64,000 nucleotides of DNA from NCBI GenBank assembly GCA_003599455.1, contig QZKF01000060.1, positions 1 to 64,000 on the forward strand, given 5' to 3'. This document shows positions 10,040-18,538 of this stretch, in pieces. The notes beneath the pieces were generated by a model. It was not told the origin of the DNA, did no database searches, and saw nothing but the letters and a program-made list of their open reading frames with translations. The position numbers and the translations under genes are program-made. The stretch is from Comamonadaceae bacterium. GTDB lineage: Bacteria; Pseudomonadota; Gammaproteobacteria; Burkholderiales; Burkholderiaceae_C. Position 1 is the stretch's first letter, and each line of letters starts with the position of its first letter.

Positions 10040-11122
10040 TCAATCCGTCACGGCCATCGGTTCAGCGACCAGCAGCCGTGCGCGGTACTGGCCCGGCGAC
10101 ACGCCGAACCAGCGCCGGTTGGCACGGAAGAAGTTGCTTTGATCGGCAAAACCCAGCAGGTCGGCCACCTGGCCCAGCGTGTAGCGCTGCTCGGCCAGGT
10201 ACTTCCGCGCCAGGTCGCGTCGCGCGTCGTCCAGCAACTGCTGGAAGCTGGTGTGCTCCTCGTGCAGGCGGCGCTGCAGGGTACGGTCGGCCATGGCCAA
10301 ACTGCGGGCGATGTCCTCGCGGCGCGGTTCGCCCAAGTGCAGCCTGCGAACGATTTCCCCTGTCACGCGGCGCGCGGTGCTGGGGCTGCTCAGCCGTAGG
10401 AGACGCGCCTCGACCACGCGCTGGTGCATGTCGAACAGCAAAGGGTTGCAGGAGAGCAGGGGCATGTCGAGGTCCGCCTGGGTCAGCATCAGGCGGATGG
10501 CGGGCTGGCCAAAACGCACGGGGCAGCCAAAGGCCCGCAGGTAAGGCTCGGTGTCCTCGGGCTCGGGCTCGGGGAATTCCACGGCCACCGCCCGCACCTC
10601 GCGACGCGTGATCCACTGGCACAGGGACGCCACGGTCAGCAGGCTGTACTCCAGCCGCTGGCGCGGCAACGGGCGGTTGTTGCCGATGAGCCCAAGCACC
10701 AGCCAGCAGTGCTCGCCCTGGGGTTCGAACTCGAGCGTGATGGCGTCGGATATGACGGCGTAGTAGCGCGCCAGGTTGGTCAGGCCCGCCTTGAGCGTCT
10801 GACTGGCCATCATGACGTAGCCCACTGTGTCGAAATCGACGTAGCGGGCAGGCAGTTCGCGTTCCATGCCCAGCGTCGGGTTGCCCGACCAGGCCACGGC
10901 CAGTTCCCACAAACGGCTGATGGTGTCGACCTCGACCCGGGCCTCCGGGTTCTCCAGCGACGCCACGTCGATGCCCGCGGCGCACAACAGCCGCGGGGCG
11001 TCCAGCCCCTGGGAGGCGAACATGTTCGCGAGGCATTTGACCCAGGTGGCCGAGCTGGTCCTTTTCGCGTGGGATTGGCGTTGTGAAGTCACTCGATTGG
11101 CCGTGTTGCGATAGCGGTGCAT
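10040..11122 (-). CDS. AraC-family transcriptional regulator
   Basis: 360 residues: an N-terminal OruR/arabinose-binding-type sensor (PF12625-like, ~30-230; [21 protein letters not shown]) and a C-terminal double HTH (~255-345; [33 protein letters not shown], then [28 protein letters not shown]). The open frame continues far upstream only as an antisense shadow of the ligase gene; the ATG at 11122 gives the family's usual ~340-360 residues, though later starts are possible. It is divergent from the acyl-CoA ligase and likely controls it, since this subgroup often senses fatty or amino-acid-derived acids. Confidence 0.88.
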   Translation of the reverse strand: MHRYRNTANRVTSQRQSHAKRTSSATWVKCLANMFASQGLDAPRLLCAAGIDVASLENPEARVEVDTISRLWELAVAWSGNPTLGMERELPARYVDFDTVGYVMMASQTLKAGLTNLARYYAVISDAITLEFEPQGEHCWLVLGLIGNNRPLPRQRLEYSLLTVASLCQWITRREVRAVAVEFPEPEPEDTEPYLRAFGCPVRFGQPAIRLMLTQADLDMPLLSCNPLLFDMHQRVVEARLLRLSSPSTARRVTGEIVRRLHLGEPRREDIARSLAMADRTLQRRLHEEHTSFQQLLDDARRDLARKYLAEQRYTLGQVADLLGFADQSNFFRANRRWFGVSPGQYRARLLVAEPMAVTD

Positions 11123-11162
11123 CGGGCACCCGTTCCTAGAATTCCAAGATCGATGGGCGTCG

Positions 11163-11190
11163 CGGGAATTCCGGGATTCAACGGGATTTC
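11163..11190. promoter_or_regulatory. three CGGGA direct repeats, candidate AraC-family operator
   Basis: CGGGAATTC (11163), CGGGATTCA (11172) and CGGGATTTC (11182) are spaced 9-10 bp, about one helical turn. They lie in the 303-bp divergent region between the AraC regulator and the ligase. The rest of that region shows an AT-rich ATAAATATGA stretch (~11220-11229) and the mini-ORF below, and nothing else clear. AraC proteins typically bind direct repeats, so this is a plausible operator; binding is inferred. Confidence 0.4.
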
Positions 11191-11245
11191 GGCCCGTGGC
11201 GCAAGTGGTATTTCGCTCGATAAATATGACAGGAGACAAGACATC

Positions 11246-11278
11246 ATGATCGCGAACCCACGGCATGGCATGCACTGA
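11246..11278 (+). CDS. possible 10-residue leader peptide
   Basis: MIANPRHGMH is encoded after an excellent Shine-Dalgarno (CAGGAGACAAGACATC-ATG). It closely parallels the CAGGAGACACCCC-ATG before the ligase gene 180 bp downstream. It may be a translated leader in the ligase transcript or just a degenerate duplicate of that start region. No attenuator-like codon run is seen. Confidence 0.25.
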   Translation: MIANPRHGMH

Positions 11279-11425
11279 GACAGTGCCGCGTCGATGAAGG
11301 CAGGAAGTATGTGTCCCGCAATGGACACCACGGGCATCTCCCATGGATTTCCCAGGGACTGTCGTGCGGTGCAAACCGCTACGATGAACGCCAGTACCCA
11401 TCCCTTCATAGACAGGAGACACCCC

Positions 11426-13069
11426 ATGCTGGGCCAGATGCAGAGCCAACCCCTTCTGATTTCCACGCTGATCGTGCACGCCGAGCGGCACCACGCCAGC
11501 GGTGAAATCGTGTCCCGCCGCGTGGAAGGCGACATCCACCGCAGTACCTGGGGGCAGATCGCCAGCCGCTCGCGCCAGGTGGCCCATGCCATCGACAGCC
11601 TGGGCCTGGCCATGGGCGACCGCGTGGCCACGCTGGCCTGGAACGGCTACCGCCACCTGGAGCTGTATTTCGGCGTCAGCGGCACGGGCCGCGTGCTGCA
11701 CACCCTCAACCCGCGCCTGCACCCGGAGCAACTGGTCTGGATCGTCAACCACGCGGAAGACAAGGCCGTGTGCTTCGACATGACCTTCCTGCCGCTGGTG
11801 CAGGCCGTGGCCGCCAAGTGCCCGACGGTGAAGCACTGGATCGCGCTCTGCGACGCCGACAAGCTGCCCGCCGACAGCGGCATCCCGGGCCTGCAGAGCT
11901 ACGAGGCCTGGATGGGCCAGCGTCCCACCACCTACCAGTGGCCCACGTTCGACGAGAACTCGGCCTCGAGCATGTGCTACACGAGCGGCACCACCGGCAA
12001 CCCCAAGGCCGCGCTGTACTCGCACCGCTCCACGCTGCTGCACGCCTTTGGCGCCGCCTTGCCCGACGGCATGTGCCTGTCGGCGCGCGACAGCGTGCTG
12101 CCCGTGGTGCCCATGTTCCACGTCAACGCCTGGGGTATTCCCTATTCCGCCGCGGCGGTGGGCTGCAAGCTGGTGTTCCCCGGCCCGGCGCTGGACGGCA
12201 AGTCGGTCTACGAACTCATCGAGGCCGAGAAGGTGAGCATGGCCGCCGGCGTGCCCACGGTGTGGCAGATGCTGCTGGGCCACCTGCAGGCCAACCAGCT
12301 GAAGTTCAGCACGCTCAAGCGCACCGTGATCGGGGGTTCGGCCTGCCCGCCCGCCATGATCAAGGCCTTCAACGACCAGTACGGCGTGGAGGTGCTGCAC
12401 GCCTGGGGCATGACCGAGATGTCGCCGCTGGGCACGGTCTGCACGCTCAAGAACGCGCAGCTCGCGCTGCCGCCCGACGAGCAGCTGCAGGTGCGCCTCA
12501 AGCAGGGCCGCGCCATCTTTGGCGCCGACATGAAGATCGTGAACGAGGCCGGCGACGAACTGCCCTGGGACGGCAAGAGCTACGGCGACCTGCTGGTGCG
12601 CGGCCCCTGGATCATCGCCAGCTACTTCAAGGGCGAGGGCGGCGACCCGCTGCGCTACGACGCCCAGGGCCAGGGCTGGTTCCCCACCGGCGACGTGGCC
12701 ACCATCGACGCCGACGGCTTCATGCAGATCACCGACCGCAGCAAGGACGTGATCAAGTCCGGTGGCGAATGGATCAGTTCGATCGACGTGGAGAACATCG
12801 CCATGGCGCACCCAGGCGTGGCCATGGCCGCCTGCGTCGGCATGCGCCACCCCAAGTGGGACGAGCGTCCCATCGTGGTGGTGGTGAAGAAGCCCGGCGC
12901 CACGCTCACGCGCGAGGAATTGCTGGCCTTCTACGAGGGCAAGATCGCCAAGTGGCAGATCCCGGACGACGTGGTGTTCGTCGACGCGATACCGCTGGGC
13001 GCCACCGGCAAGATGCAGAAGATGACATTGCGCCAGCAGCTCAAAGACTATGTGCTGCCGGGTGTTTGA
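11426..13069 (+). CDS. acyl-CoA synthetase (fatty-acid/methylmercaptopropionate-CoA ligase family)
   Basis: 547 residues of the ANL adenylating superfamily. [18 protein letters not shown] (~190-207) is the AMP-binding P-loop, [25 protein letters not shown] (~419-443) carries the hinge, and GKMQK near the C-terminus holds the catalytic lysine. The N-terminus [16 protein letters not shown] resembles the long-chain-fatty-acid/DmdB-type ligases. It should activate a carboxylic acid as acyl-CoA at the start of the beta-oxidation cluster. ATG 11426 has CAGGAGAC upstream; the frame is open earlier but lacks a better start. Confidence 0.92.
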   Translation: MLGQMQSQPLLISTLIVHAERHHASGEIVSRRVEGDIHRSTWGQIASRSRQVAHAIDSLGLAMGDRVATLAWNGYRHLELYFGVSGTGRVLHTLNPRLHPEQLVWIVNHAEDKAVCFDMTFLPLVQAVAAKCPTVKHWIALCDADKLPADSGIPGLQSYEAWMGQRPTTYQWPTFDENSASSMCYTSGTTGNPKAALYSHRSTLLHAFGAALPDGMCLSARDSVLPVVPMFHVNAWGIPYSAAAVGCKLVFPGPALDGKSVYELIEAEKVSMAAGVPTVWQMLLGHLQANQLKFSTLKRTVIGGSACPPAMIKAFNDQYGVEVLHAWGMTEMSPLGTVCTLKNAQLALPPDEQLQVRLKQGRAIFGADMKIVNEAGDELPWDGKSYGDLLVRGPWIIASYFKGEGGDPLRYDAQGQGWFPTGDVATIDADGFMQITDRSKDVIKSGGEWISSIDVENIAMAHPGVAMAACVGMRHPKWDERPIVVVVKKPGATLTREELLAFYEGKIAKWQIPDDVVFVDAIPLGATGKMQKMTLRQQLKDYVLPGV

Positions 13070-13135
13070 AGATGCTGTCTGGTCGGTGGAGCAGTCACCG
13101 GGCGGACAGAAAACCGGCGGCACAGTCGCCCGTGC

Positions 13136-13155
13136 GATACCCCCTAGGGGCTATC
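13136..13155. promoter_or_regulatory. 20-bp near-perfect palindrome before the Liv-type operon
   Basis: GATACCCCCTAGGGGCTATC is symmetric except for one base pair. It sits 66 bp before the substrate-binding-protein ATG, in a 151-bp gap after the ligase gene. Position and symmetry suggest an operator for a dimeric regulator; the CCCTA/TAGGG core is LuxR-like, but the protein is unknown. Confidence 0.4.
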
Positions 13156-13220
13156 CCTGAGTGCTGCGCCGCAGCAGGCTTGTAAGCTTCATGCCGATCC
13201 CCAACCAACCGGAGACAACC

Positions 13221-14456
13221 ATGCATTTCGCCATCAAGAGCCTCACCGCCGCGTCCCTCATTGCCTGCGCTTTCGCCGCGCAGGCCCAAAAGGGCGAAAC
13301 CGTGAAGATCGCCTTCATGGACCCCCTGTCGGGCCCGTTCGCCAACGTGGGACAGAACCAGCTCAAGAGCTGGCAGTTCGCGGCGGAGCGGCTCTCGGGC
13401 GCGAAGAACCCGGCGGGCGTGAAGTACGAGGTGGTGGGCTTTGACAACAAGGGGTCTCCGCAGGAAAGCCTGAACACGCTGAAGGCCGCGATCGACCAGG
13501 GCTTCCGCTACGTCACGCAGGGCAACGGCTCTGGCGCGGCCGCGGCCATCCTGGACGCGGTGGCCAAGCACAACGAGCGCAACCCCGGCAAGGAAGTGAT
13601 CTACCTGAACTACGCCGCGGTGGACCCGGCGCTGACCAACGAGAAGTGCGACTACTGGCACTTCCGCCTGGATGCCGACACCACCATGAAGATGGAAGCG
13701 CTGACCACCTTCATGAAGGACCAGCCCAAGGTCAGCAAGGTCTACCTGATCAACCAGAACTACTCGCACGGCCAGCAGGTCGCCAAGTACTTCAAGGAAG
13801 GCATCGGCCGCAAGCGCCCCGACGTGAAGATCGTCGGCGAAGACCTGCACCCGATCGGCCAGGTCAAGGACTTCGCGCCCTATGTGTCCAAGATCAAGCA
13901 GTCGGGCGCCGACACCATCGTCACCGGCAACTGGGGCGCCGACCTCACCCTGCTGGTCAAGGCCCTGAACGACGCCGGCCTGAAGCTGCCCATGTACACC
14001 TACTACGCGGGCGTCACCGGCACGCCCACGGCGCTGGCCGCGGGCGGCGAGGGCGAGGTCTACGTGATTGCCTATGGCCACGCCAACCACACCGGCGAGA
14101 TCGGCCAGATGGCGGCGGACTTCAAGAAGAAGTTCAACGACGACTACTACACCTATGCCACCTACAACGGCATCAACCTGCTGAGCGCGGCCATTGCCCA
14201 GGCCAAGAGCAGCAACCCGGTCGCGGTGGCCAAGGCCATGGAAGGCCTGTCGGTCAAGAGCTTTGCGGGCGAGGTGACGATGCGCAAGAACGACCACCAG
14301 CTGCAGCAGGCCATGTTCGTGACCAAGTGGCAGAAGGTGGGCGGCAAGAACACCTACAGCGTGGAGAACACCGGCTACACCTTCGCGCCCATCAAGCAGA
14401 TGGAGCCCTATGTCGCCAGCACGCCCACCAGCTGCCAGATGAAGCGGCCTTCCTGA
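13221..14456 (+). CDS. branched-chain-type ABC transporter substrate-binding protein
   Basis: 411 residues with a signal peptide (MHFAIKSLTAASLIACAFAAQAQ) and a Leu/Ile/Val-binding type-1 periplasmic fold: KIAFMDPLSGPFANVGQNQLKSW, FDNKGSPQESLNTLKAAIDQG and NQNYSHGQQVAKYF. ATG 13221 follows GGAGACAACC. It is the first gene of a complete Liv-type importer whose neighbours are acyl-CoA genes, so the ligand may be an aromatic, aliphatic or dicarboxylic acid rather than an amino acid. That is inference from context. Confidence 0.92.
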   Translation: MHFAIKSLTAASLIACAFAAQAQKGETVKIAFMDPLSGPFANVGQNQLKSWQFAAERLSGAKNPAGVKYEVVGFDNKGSPQESLNTLKAAIDQGFRYVTQGNGSGAAAAILDAVAKHNERNPGKEVIYLNYAAVDPALTNEKCDYWHFRLDADTTMKMEALTTFMKDQPKVSKVYLINQNYSHGQQVAKYFKEGIGRKRPDVKIVGEDLHPIGQVKDFAPYVSKIKQSGADTIVTGNWGADLTLLVKALNDAGLKLPMYTYYAGVTGTPTALAAGGEGEVYVIAYGHANHTGEIGQMAADFKKKFNDDYYTYATYNGINLLSAAIAQAKSSNPVAVAKAMEGLSVKSFAGEVTMRKNDHQLQQAMFVTKWQKVGGKNTYSVENTGYTFAPIKQMEPYVASTPTSCQMKRPS

Positions 14457-14478
14457 GCGTGCGGGCTCCCACCCGTCC

Positions 14479-14499
14479 GGGCTGAGCCTGTCGAAGCCC
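14479..14499. repeat. short intergenic palindromic element
   Basis: GGGCTGAGCCTGTCGAAGCC (14479-14498, plus one C) is an imperfect palindrome of a type that I recall as recurrent between genes in Burkholderiales genomes. Only one copy is seen in this window. Confidence 0.45.
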
Positions 14500-14536
14500 G
14501 TTTGCCCCTCGATGCGATCAGGGTGAACGGGCTTTT
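14494..14536 (+). terminator. hairpin with short T run after the binding-protein gene
   Basis: AAGCCCGTT (14494-14502) pairs with AACGGGCTT (14526-14534), followed by TT. Between the first and second Liv genes such a structure would attenuate transcription, which would raise the binding protein over the permeases. Confidence 0.55.
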
Positions 14537-14560
14537 CTGTTTCCACCGCCTGCACACCCC

Positions 14561-15508
14561 ATGGAATTCTTCACCATCTTCCTGCTGAACGGCCTGAGCT
14601 ACGGGCTCCTGCTGTTCATGCTGAGTTCGGGCCTCACGCTGATCTTCAGCATGATGGGCGTGCTCAACTTCGCGCACGCCAGCTTCTACATGCTTGGCGC
14701 CTACTTTGCCTACAGCACCACCGAGCTCATCGGCTTCTGGCCGGCGCTGCTGGTGGCGCCGCTGCTGGTCGGTCTGCTCGGCGCGGGCTTCGAGAAGTAC
14801 TGCCTGCGGCGGGTGCACAAGTTCGGCCACGTGCCCGAACTGCTGATCACCTTCGGGCTGAGCTTCATCATCCTGGAGATGGTGCAGCTGGTGTGGGGCA
14901 CGAGCTCGGTGGACTACCGCGTGCCCGACTTGCTGTCGGGCCCGCTGTTCACCATCTTTGGCACCCAGTTCCCGATGTACCGCGGTTTCATGATGCTGGT
15001 GGCGGTGCTGATGCTCATCGCGATCTGGCTGCTGCTCACGCGCACCCGGATCGGCCTGGTGATCCAGGCCGCGCTCACCCACCCCGAAACGGTGGAAACG
15101 CTGGGCCACAACGTGCCGCGCGTGTTCATGCTGGTGTTCGGCGGCGGCGCGGCCCTGGCCGGCCTGGCCGGCGTGATCGGCGGCAACGCCTTCGTGACCG
15201 AGCCCGGCATGGCGGCCACGGTGGGCTCGGTGATCTTCGTGGTGGTGGTGGTCGGCGGCATGGGATCGCTCTCCGGCGCCTTCGTCGCCTCACTGCTGAT
15301 CGGCATCGTGCAGACCTTCGCCGTCGGCATCGACAAGGCGCTGGTGGACCTGGCCGGCTCGGTGGGCCTCATCCTCACGCCCGAAACCTTCGGCTGGGCG
15401 CTGTGGAAGCTGAAGATCAGCCAGATCGCGCCGATCCTGCCCTACATGTTCCTGGTGCTGATCCTGATCTTCCGGCCCAAGGGCCTGCTCGGCACGAGGG
15501 AGGGCTGA
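14561..15508 (+). CDS. livH: branched-chain-type ABC transporter permease, LivH family
   Basis: 315 residues with about eight membrane helices. The N-terminal NGLSYGLLLFMLSSGLTLIFSMMGVLNFAHASFYMLGAYFAY and the later GGGAALAGLAGVIGGN are LivH signatures. It is one half of the membrane pore for the periplasmic binding protein at 13221. The stop is 2 bp before livM. No better start than the ATG at 14561, which has only a weak ribosome site after the hairpin. Confidence 0.95.
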   Translation: MEFFTIFLLNGLSYGLLLFMLSSGLTLIFSMMGVLNFAHASFYMLGAYFAYSTTELIGFWPALLVAPLLVGLLGAGFEKYCLRRVHKFGHVPELLITFGLSFIILEMVQLVWGTSSVDYRVPDLLSGPLFTIFGTQFPMYRGFMMLVAVLMLIAIWLLLTRTRIGLVIQAALTHPETVETLGHNVPRVFMLVFGGGAALAGLAGVIGGNAFVTEPGMAATVGSVIFVVVVVGGMGSLSGAFVASLLIGIVQTFAVGIDKALVDLAGSVGLILTPETFGWALWKLKISQIAPILPYMFLVLILIFRPKGLLGTREG

Positions 15509-15510
15509 AG

Positions 15511-16806
15511 ATGGCACATCCGCAATACGTTCAGTTCAAGCCCTACAACGTCGGTCGCTGGATCGTCTGGGGCCTGTTCGCGCTGGTCCTGCTCGTGGCG
15601 CCGCTGGTGTTCACCAGCAGCCTGAGCCAGACCTTGCTCAGCCAGATGGGCATCGCCATCATCGTCTGCCTCTCCTACAACATGCTGCTGGGGCAGGGCG
15701 GCATGCTCAGCTTCGGCCACGCCGTGTACTCGGGCCTGGGCTCCTTCCTGGCGATCCACACGCTCAACATCGTGAGCAAGGGCCAGTTCCCGCTGCCGGT
15801 CAGCCTGGTGCCGATCGCCGGCGGCCTGGCCGGCGTGGCCTTCGCGGTGGTGTTCGGCTGGGTCACGACCAAGAAGGCCGCCACCCCGTTCGCCATGATC
15901 ACGCTGGGCATCGGCGAGCTGGTCTACGCCATGTCGCTGATGTTCCCCGAGTTCTTCGGCGGCGAGGGCGGCGTCGCGGGCAACCGCGTCACCGGGGGCA
16001 AGCCCTTCGGCATCACCTTCGGGCCGCAGATCCAGCTCTACTACCTGATCGCCGTCTACACCTTCGTCTGCACCGCGCTCATGTTCGCCTTCACGCGCAC
16101 ACCGCTGGGCCGCATGCTCAACGCGGTGCGCGACAACCCGGAGCGCGTCGAGTTCGTAGGCTACAACACCCAGGTGGTGCGCTACCTGGCCTTCCTGATC
16201 GCGGCCTTCTTCGCCGGCATCTCGGGCGGCCTGGCGGCGCTGAACTTCGAGATCGTCACCGCGGAGGTGGTCGGCGGCGCGCGGTCGGGCGCCTACCTGC
16301 TGTTCACCTTCCTGGGTGGCGCGACCTTCTTCTTCGGGCCCATCATCGGCGCCATCCTGATGGTGCTGGCCTTCGTGCTGCTGAGCGAGTTCACCAAGGC
16401 CTGGCTGCTGTACCTGGGCCTGGTGTTCCTGTTCATGGTGATGTACGCGCCCGGTGGCGTGGCCAGCCTGATCATGATGAACCTGCGCGTGGCGGCCTAC
16501 GGCATGCTGCGCCGCGTCTGGACCAGCTACCTGGCCCTGGGCCTGCTGGCGCTGGTGGTGCTGGTCGGCGCGGGCGCCATGATCGAGATGGTCTACCACC
16601 TCAAGCTCAACGCCGCGCTGGGCGACGAGCTGCAGTTCCTGGGCGCCACGCTGAACGCGCGCAGCTCCAACAGCTGGTTCGGCGCGGCCTTCGTCATGCT
16701 CACCGGCCTGGGCCTGTTCGAGCTGGCGCGGCGCCAGTTCCTGCGCGAATGGAACGAGATCCAGGTCGAGATCGAACAGGAAATCAAACGTCGGGAGATG
16801 GCATGA
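15511..16806 (+). CDS. livM: branched-chain-type ABC transporter permease, LivM family
   Basis: 431 residues, ~10 helices. LSYNMLLGQGGMLSFGHAVYSGLGSF and the EAA-like loop FTRTPLGRMLNAVRDNPERVEFVGYN are LivM motifs. The protein is longer than a minimal LivM: after ~residue 330 it carries an extra helix-loop-helix unit ending in a charged tail (ELARRQFLREWNEIQVEIEQ). The ATG is 2 bp after livH and its stop overlaps livG (ATGA). Confidence 0.94.
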   Translation: MAHPQYVQFKPYNVGRWIVWGLFALVLLVAPLVFTSSLSQTLLSQMGIAIIVCLSYNMLLGQGGMLSFGHAVYSGLGSFLAIHTLNIVSKGQFPLPVSLVPIAGGLAGVAFAVVFGWVTTKKAATPFAMITLGIGELVYAMSLMFPEFFGGEGGVAGNRVTGGKPFGITFGPQIQLYYLIAVYTFVCTALMFAFTRTPLGRMLNAVRDNPERVEFVGYNTQVVRYLAFLIAAFFAGISGGLAALNFEIVTAEVVGGARSGAYLLFTFLGGATFFFGPIIGAILMVLAFVLLSEFTKAWLLYLGLVFLFMVMYAPGGVASLIMMNLRVAAYGMLRRVWTSYLALGLLALVVLVGAGAMIEMVYHLKLNAALGDELQFLGATLNARSSNSWFGAAFVMLTGLGLFELARRQFLREWNEIQVEIEQEIKRREMA

Positions 16807-17588
16807 GCACCGCGGACTCCACAACCCCCGCACTGGAACTGCGCGACCTGCGCAAGAGCTTCGGCAAGACCGAGATCATCCGCGGCGCCAACCTGGTGGT
16901 GCGGCCCGGTGAGCGCGTCGCCATCATCGGCCCCAACGGCGCGGGCAAGTCCACGCTGTTCAACCTGATCTCGGGCCGCTTCGAACCCAGCAGCGGCGAC
17001 GTGCTGCTCTCGGGGCAGCGCATCAACGGCAAGAAGCCCTACGAGATCAACCGCCTGGGCCTCTCGCGCAGCTTCCAGATCACCAACATCTTTCCCAAGC
17101 TCAGCGTGTTCGAGAACCTGCGCTGCGGCGTGCTCTGGAGCCTGGGCTACAAGTACACGCTGTTCAAGTTCCTGGCCGACCTGGACGACGCCAACGAGCG
17201 CGCCGAGGAGCTGATGCGCATGATCCGACTGGACCGCAAGCGCGACACGCTGGCCATGAACCTGACCTACGCCGAGCAGCGCGCGCTGGAGATCGGCATC
17301 ACCATCGCGGGCGGCGCCCACGTGGTGCTGCTCGACGAACCCACGGCCGGCATGAGCAAGAGCGAAACCAGCCGCTTCATCGAACTGATCCGCGAGGTGA
17401 CGGTGGGCAAGACGCTGTTGACCGTGGAGCACGACATGGGCGTGGTGTTCGGCCTGGCCGACCGCATCGCGGTGGTGGTGTACGGCGAGGTGATCGCCTT
17501 CGACACACCCGAGGCCGTGCGCGCCAACGCGCGCGTGCAGGAAGCCTACCTCGGTACGGTGGCCGAACAACAAGCAGCGGGGCACTGA
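16803..17588 (+). CDS. livG: branched-chain-type ABC transporter ATP-binding protein, LivG family
   Basis: 261 residues. Walker A GPNGAGKST (~42-50), Q-loop SFQITNIFP, signature LTYAEQRALEIGI, Walker B VVLLDEPTAG and the switch His in VEHDM are all intact. The C-terminal VQEAYLGTV is typical of LivG. The signature is LTYAEQ rather than LSGGQ, as is common in this family. Coupled to livM by 4 bp and separated from livF by one base. Confidence 0.95.
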   Translation: MSTADSTTPALELRDLRKSFGKTEIIRGANLVVRPGERVAIIGPNGAGKSTLFNLISGRFEPSSGDVLLSGQRINGKKPYEINRLGLSRSFQITNIFPKLSVFENLRCGVLWSLGYKYTLFKFLADLDDANERAEELMRMIRLDRKRDTLAMNLTYAEQRALEIGITIAGGAHVVLLDEPTAGMSKSETSRFIELIREVTVGKTLLTVEHDMGVVFGLADRIAVVVYGEVIAFDTPEAVRANARVQEAYLGTVAEQQAAGH

Positions 17589-17589
17589 C

Positions 17590-18285
17590 ATGCTGGATAT
17601 TCAGAACCTGCACGCCTACTACGGCAAGAGCCATGTGCTGCACGGCGTGTCGTTCCAGGTGAACCCGGGCGAGATCGTCGCGCTGCTGGGCCGCAACGGC
17701 TCGGGCCGCTCCACCACGGCCAAGGCCATCATGGGCCTGGTCGACGGCACCGGCCACGTGGCCTGGAAGGGCCAGGAGATCCTGGGCAAGAAGCCGTTCG
17801 AGATCGCCCACCTGGGCATCGGCCACGTGCCGGAAAACCGCGACATCTTTCCCAAGATCACGGTGCACCAGAACCTGATGCTGGGCCAGAAGGGCAAGGG
17901 CAAAGGCTCGCGCTGGAGCTTCGACGACATGTACAGCATGTTCCCGCGCCTCAAGGAACGCCAGCACACCGAGGCCGGCGTGCTCTCGGGCGGCGAGCAG
18001 CAGATGCTCACCCTGTGCCGCACCCTCATGGGCGACCCCGACCTGATCATCATCGACGAGCCCACCGAGGGCCTCGCGCCCAAGATCGTGGAGCTGGTGG
18101 GCGAGTACCTGCAGAAGCTCAAGTCGCGCGGCATCTCGGTGCTGCTGATCGAGCAGAAGCTCACCATCGCCATGGCCATTTCGGACCGCGCGCTGGTCAT
18201 GGGACACGGCAGCATCGTGTTCCAGGGCACCCCGGAAAGCCTGCGCGCCGATCCGTACACGCGCAAGGAGTGGCTGGAAGTGTGA
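17590..18285 (+). CDS. livF: branched-chain-type ABC transporter ATP-binding protein, LivF family, variant Walker A
   Basis: 231 residues. The signature VLSGGEQQMLTLCRTLM, Walker B LIIIDEPTEGL and the C-terminal GTPESLRADPYTRKEWLEV are standard LivF. The Walker A reads GRNGSGRST, with Arg where the invariant P-loop Lys should be (codon CGC at about 17707, clear in the sequence). The switch position reads LIEQKLTIAMAISD, with Gln where many ABC proteins have His. So this subunit may bind ATP differently while LivG is canonical. The last gene of the importer, followed by a 253-bp gap. Confidence 0.94.
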   Translation: MLDIQNLHAYYGKSHVLHGVSFQVNPGEIVALLGRNGSGRSTTAKAIMGLVDGTGHVAWKGQEILGKKPFEIAHLGIGHVPENRDIFPKITVHQNLMLGQKGKGKGSRWSFDDMYSMFPRLKERQHTEAGVLSGGEQQMLTLCRTLMGDPDLIIIDEPTEGLAPKIVELVGEYLQKLKSRGISVLLIEQKLTIAMAISDRALVMGHGSIVFQGTPESLRADPYTRKEWLEV

Positions 18286-18433
18286 ATGCCCCCCGCGCCG
18301 CCTGCGGCGTCACCCCCCAGTGGGGGGCGATGCCTGTGGCCCGGCAGAGCCGGTTCCACGGCATCCTGGACGCAGGCACGCGCGCCGATGCAAGATCGGT
18401 TGCCGCCGGAGACAAGCCGGCGACACCCGGCTC

Positions 18434-18474
18434 TTGCGGCACTGCACAATCTTTCTAGAATCGAACGATCGTTC
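18434..18474 (+). promoter_or_regulatory. sigma70-like promoter with GAACGATCGTTC operator before the fad genes
   Basis: TTGCGG (18434-18439), 16 bp, TAGAAT (18456-18461), then a perfect 12-bp palindrome GAACGATCGTTC (18463-18474) over the expected start site. This is classical repressor geometry. TetR-type fatty-acid regulators of betaproteobacteria (FadP/PsrA class) are natural candidates, but no such gene is in the window. The upstream part of this gap (18286-18433) has only GC-rich inverted repeats around CCCCCCAGTGGGGGG. Confidence 0.6.
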
Positions 18475-18538
18475 TTTTTATCGAAGAACGTCACAGTCAA
18501 CGCCCTCAGACACTGCCTGAAACAACGAAGGAGATTCC

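Noticed and set aside
11123-13123. Upstream extension of the AraC frame to 1027 codons
   Set aside because: Beyond the ATG at 11122 it reads antisense to the ligase gene with no domain resemblance. The family length fits the shorter form.
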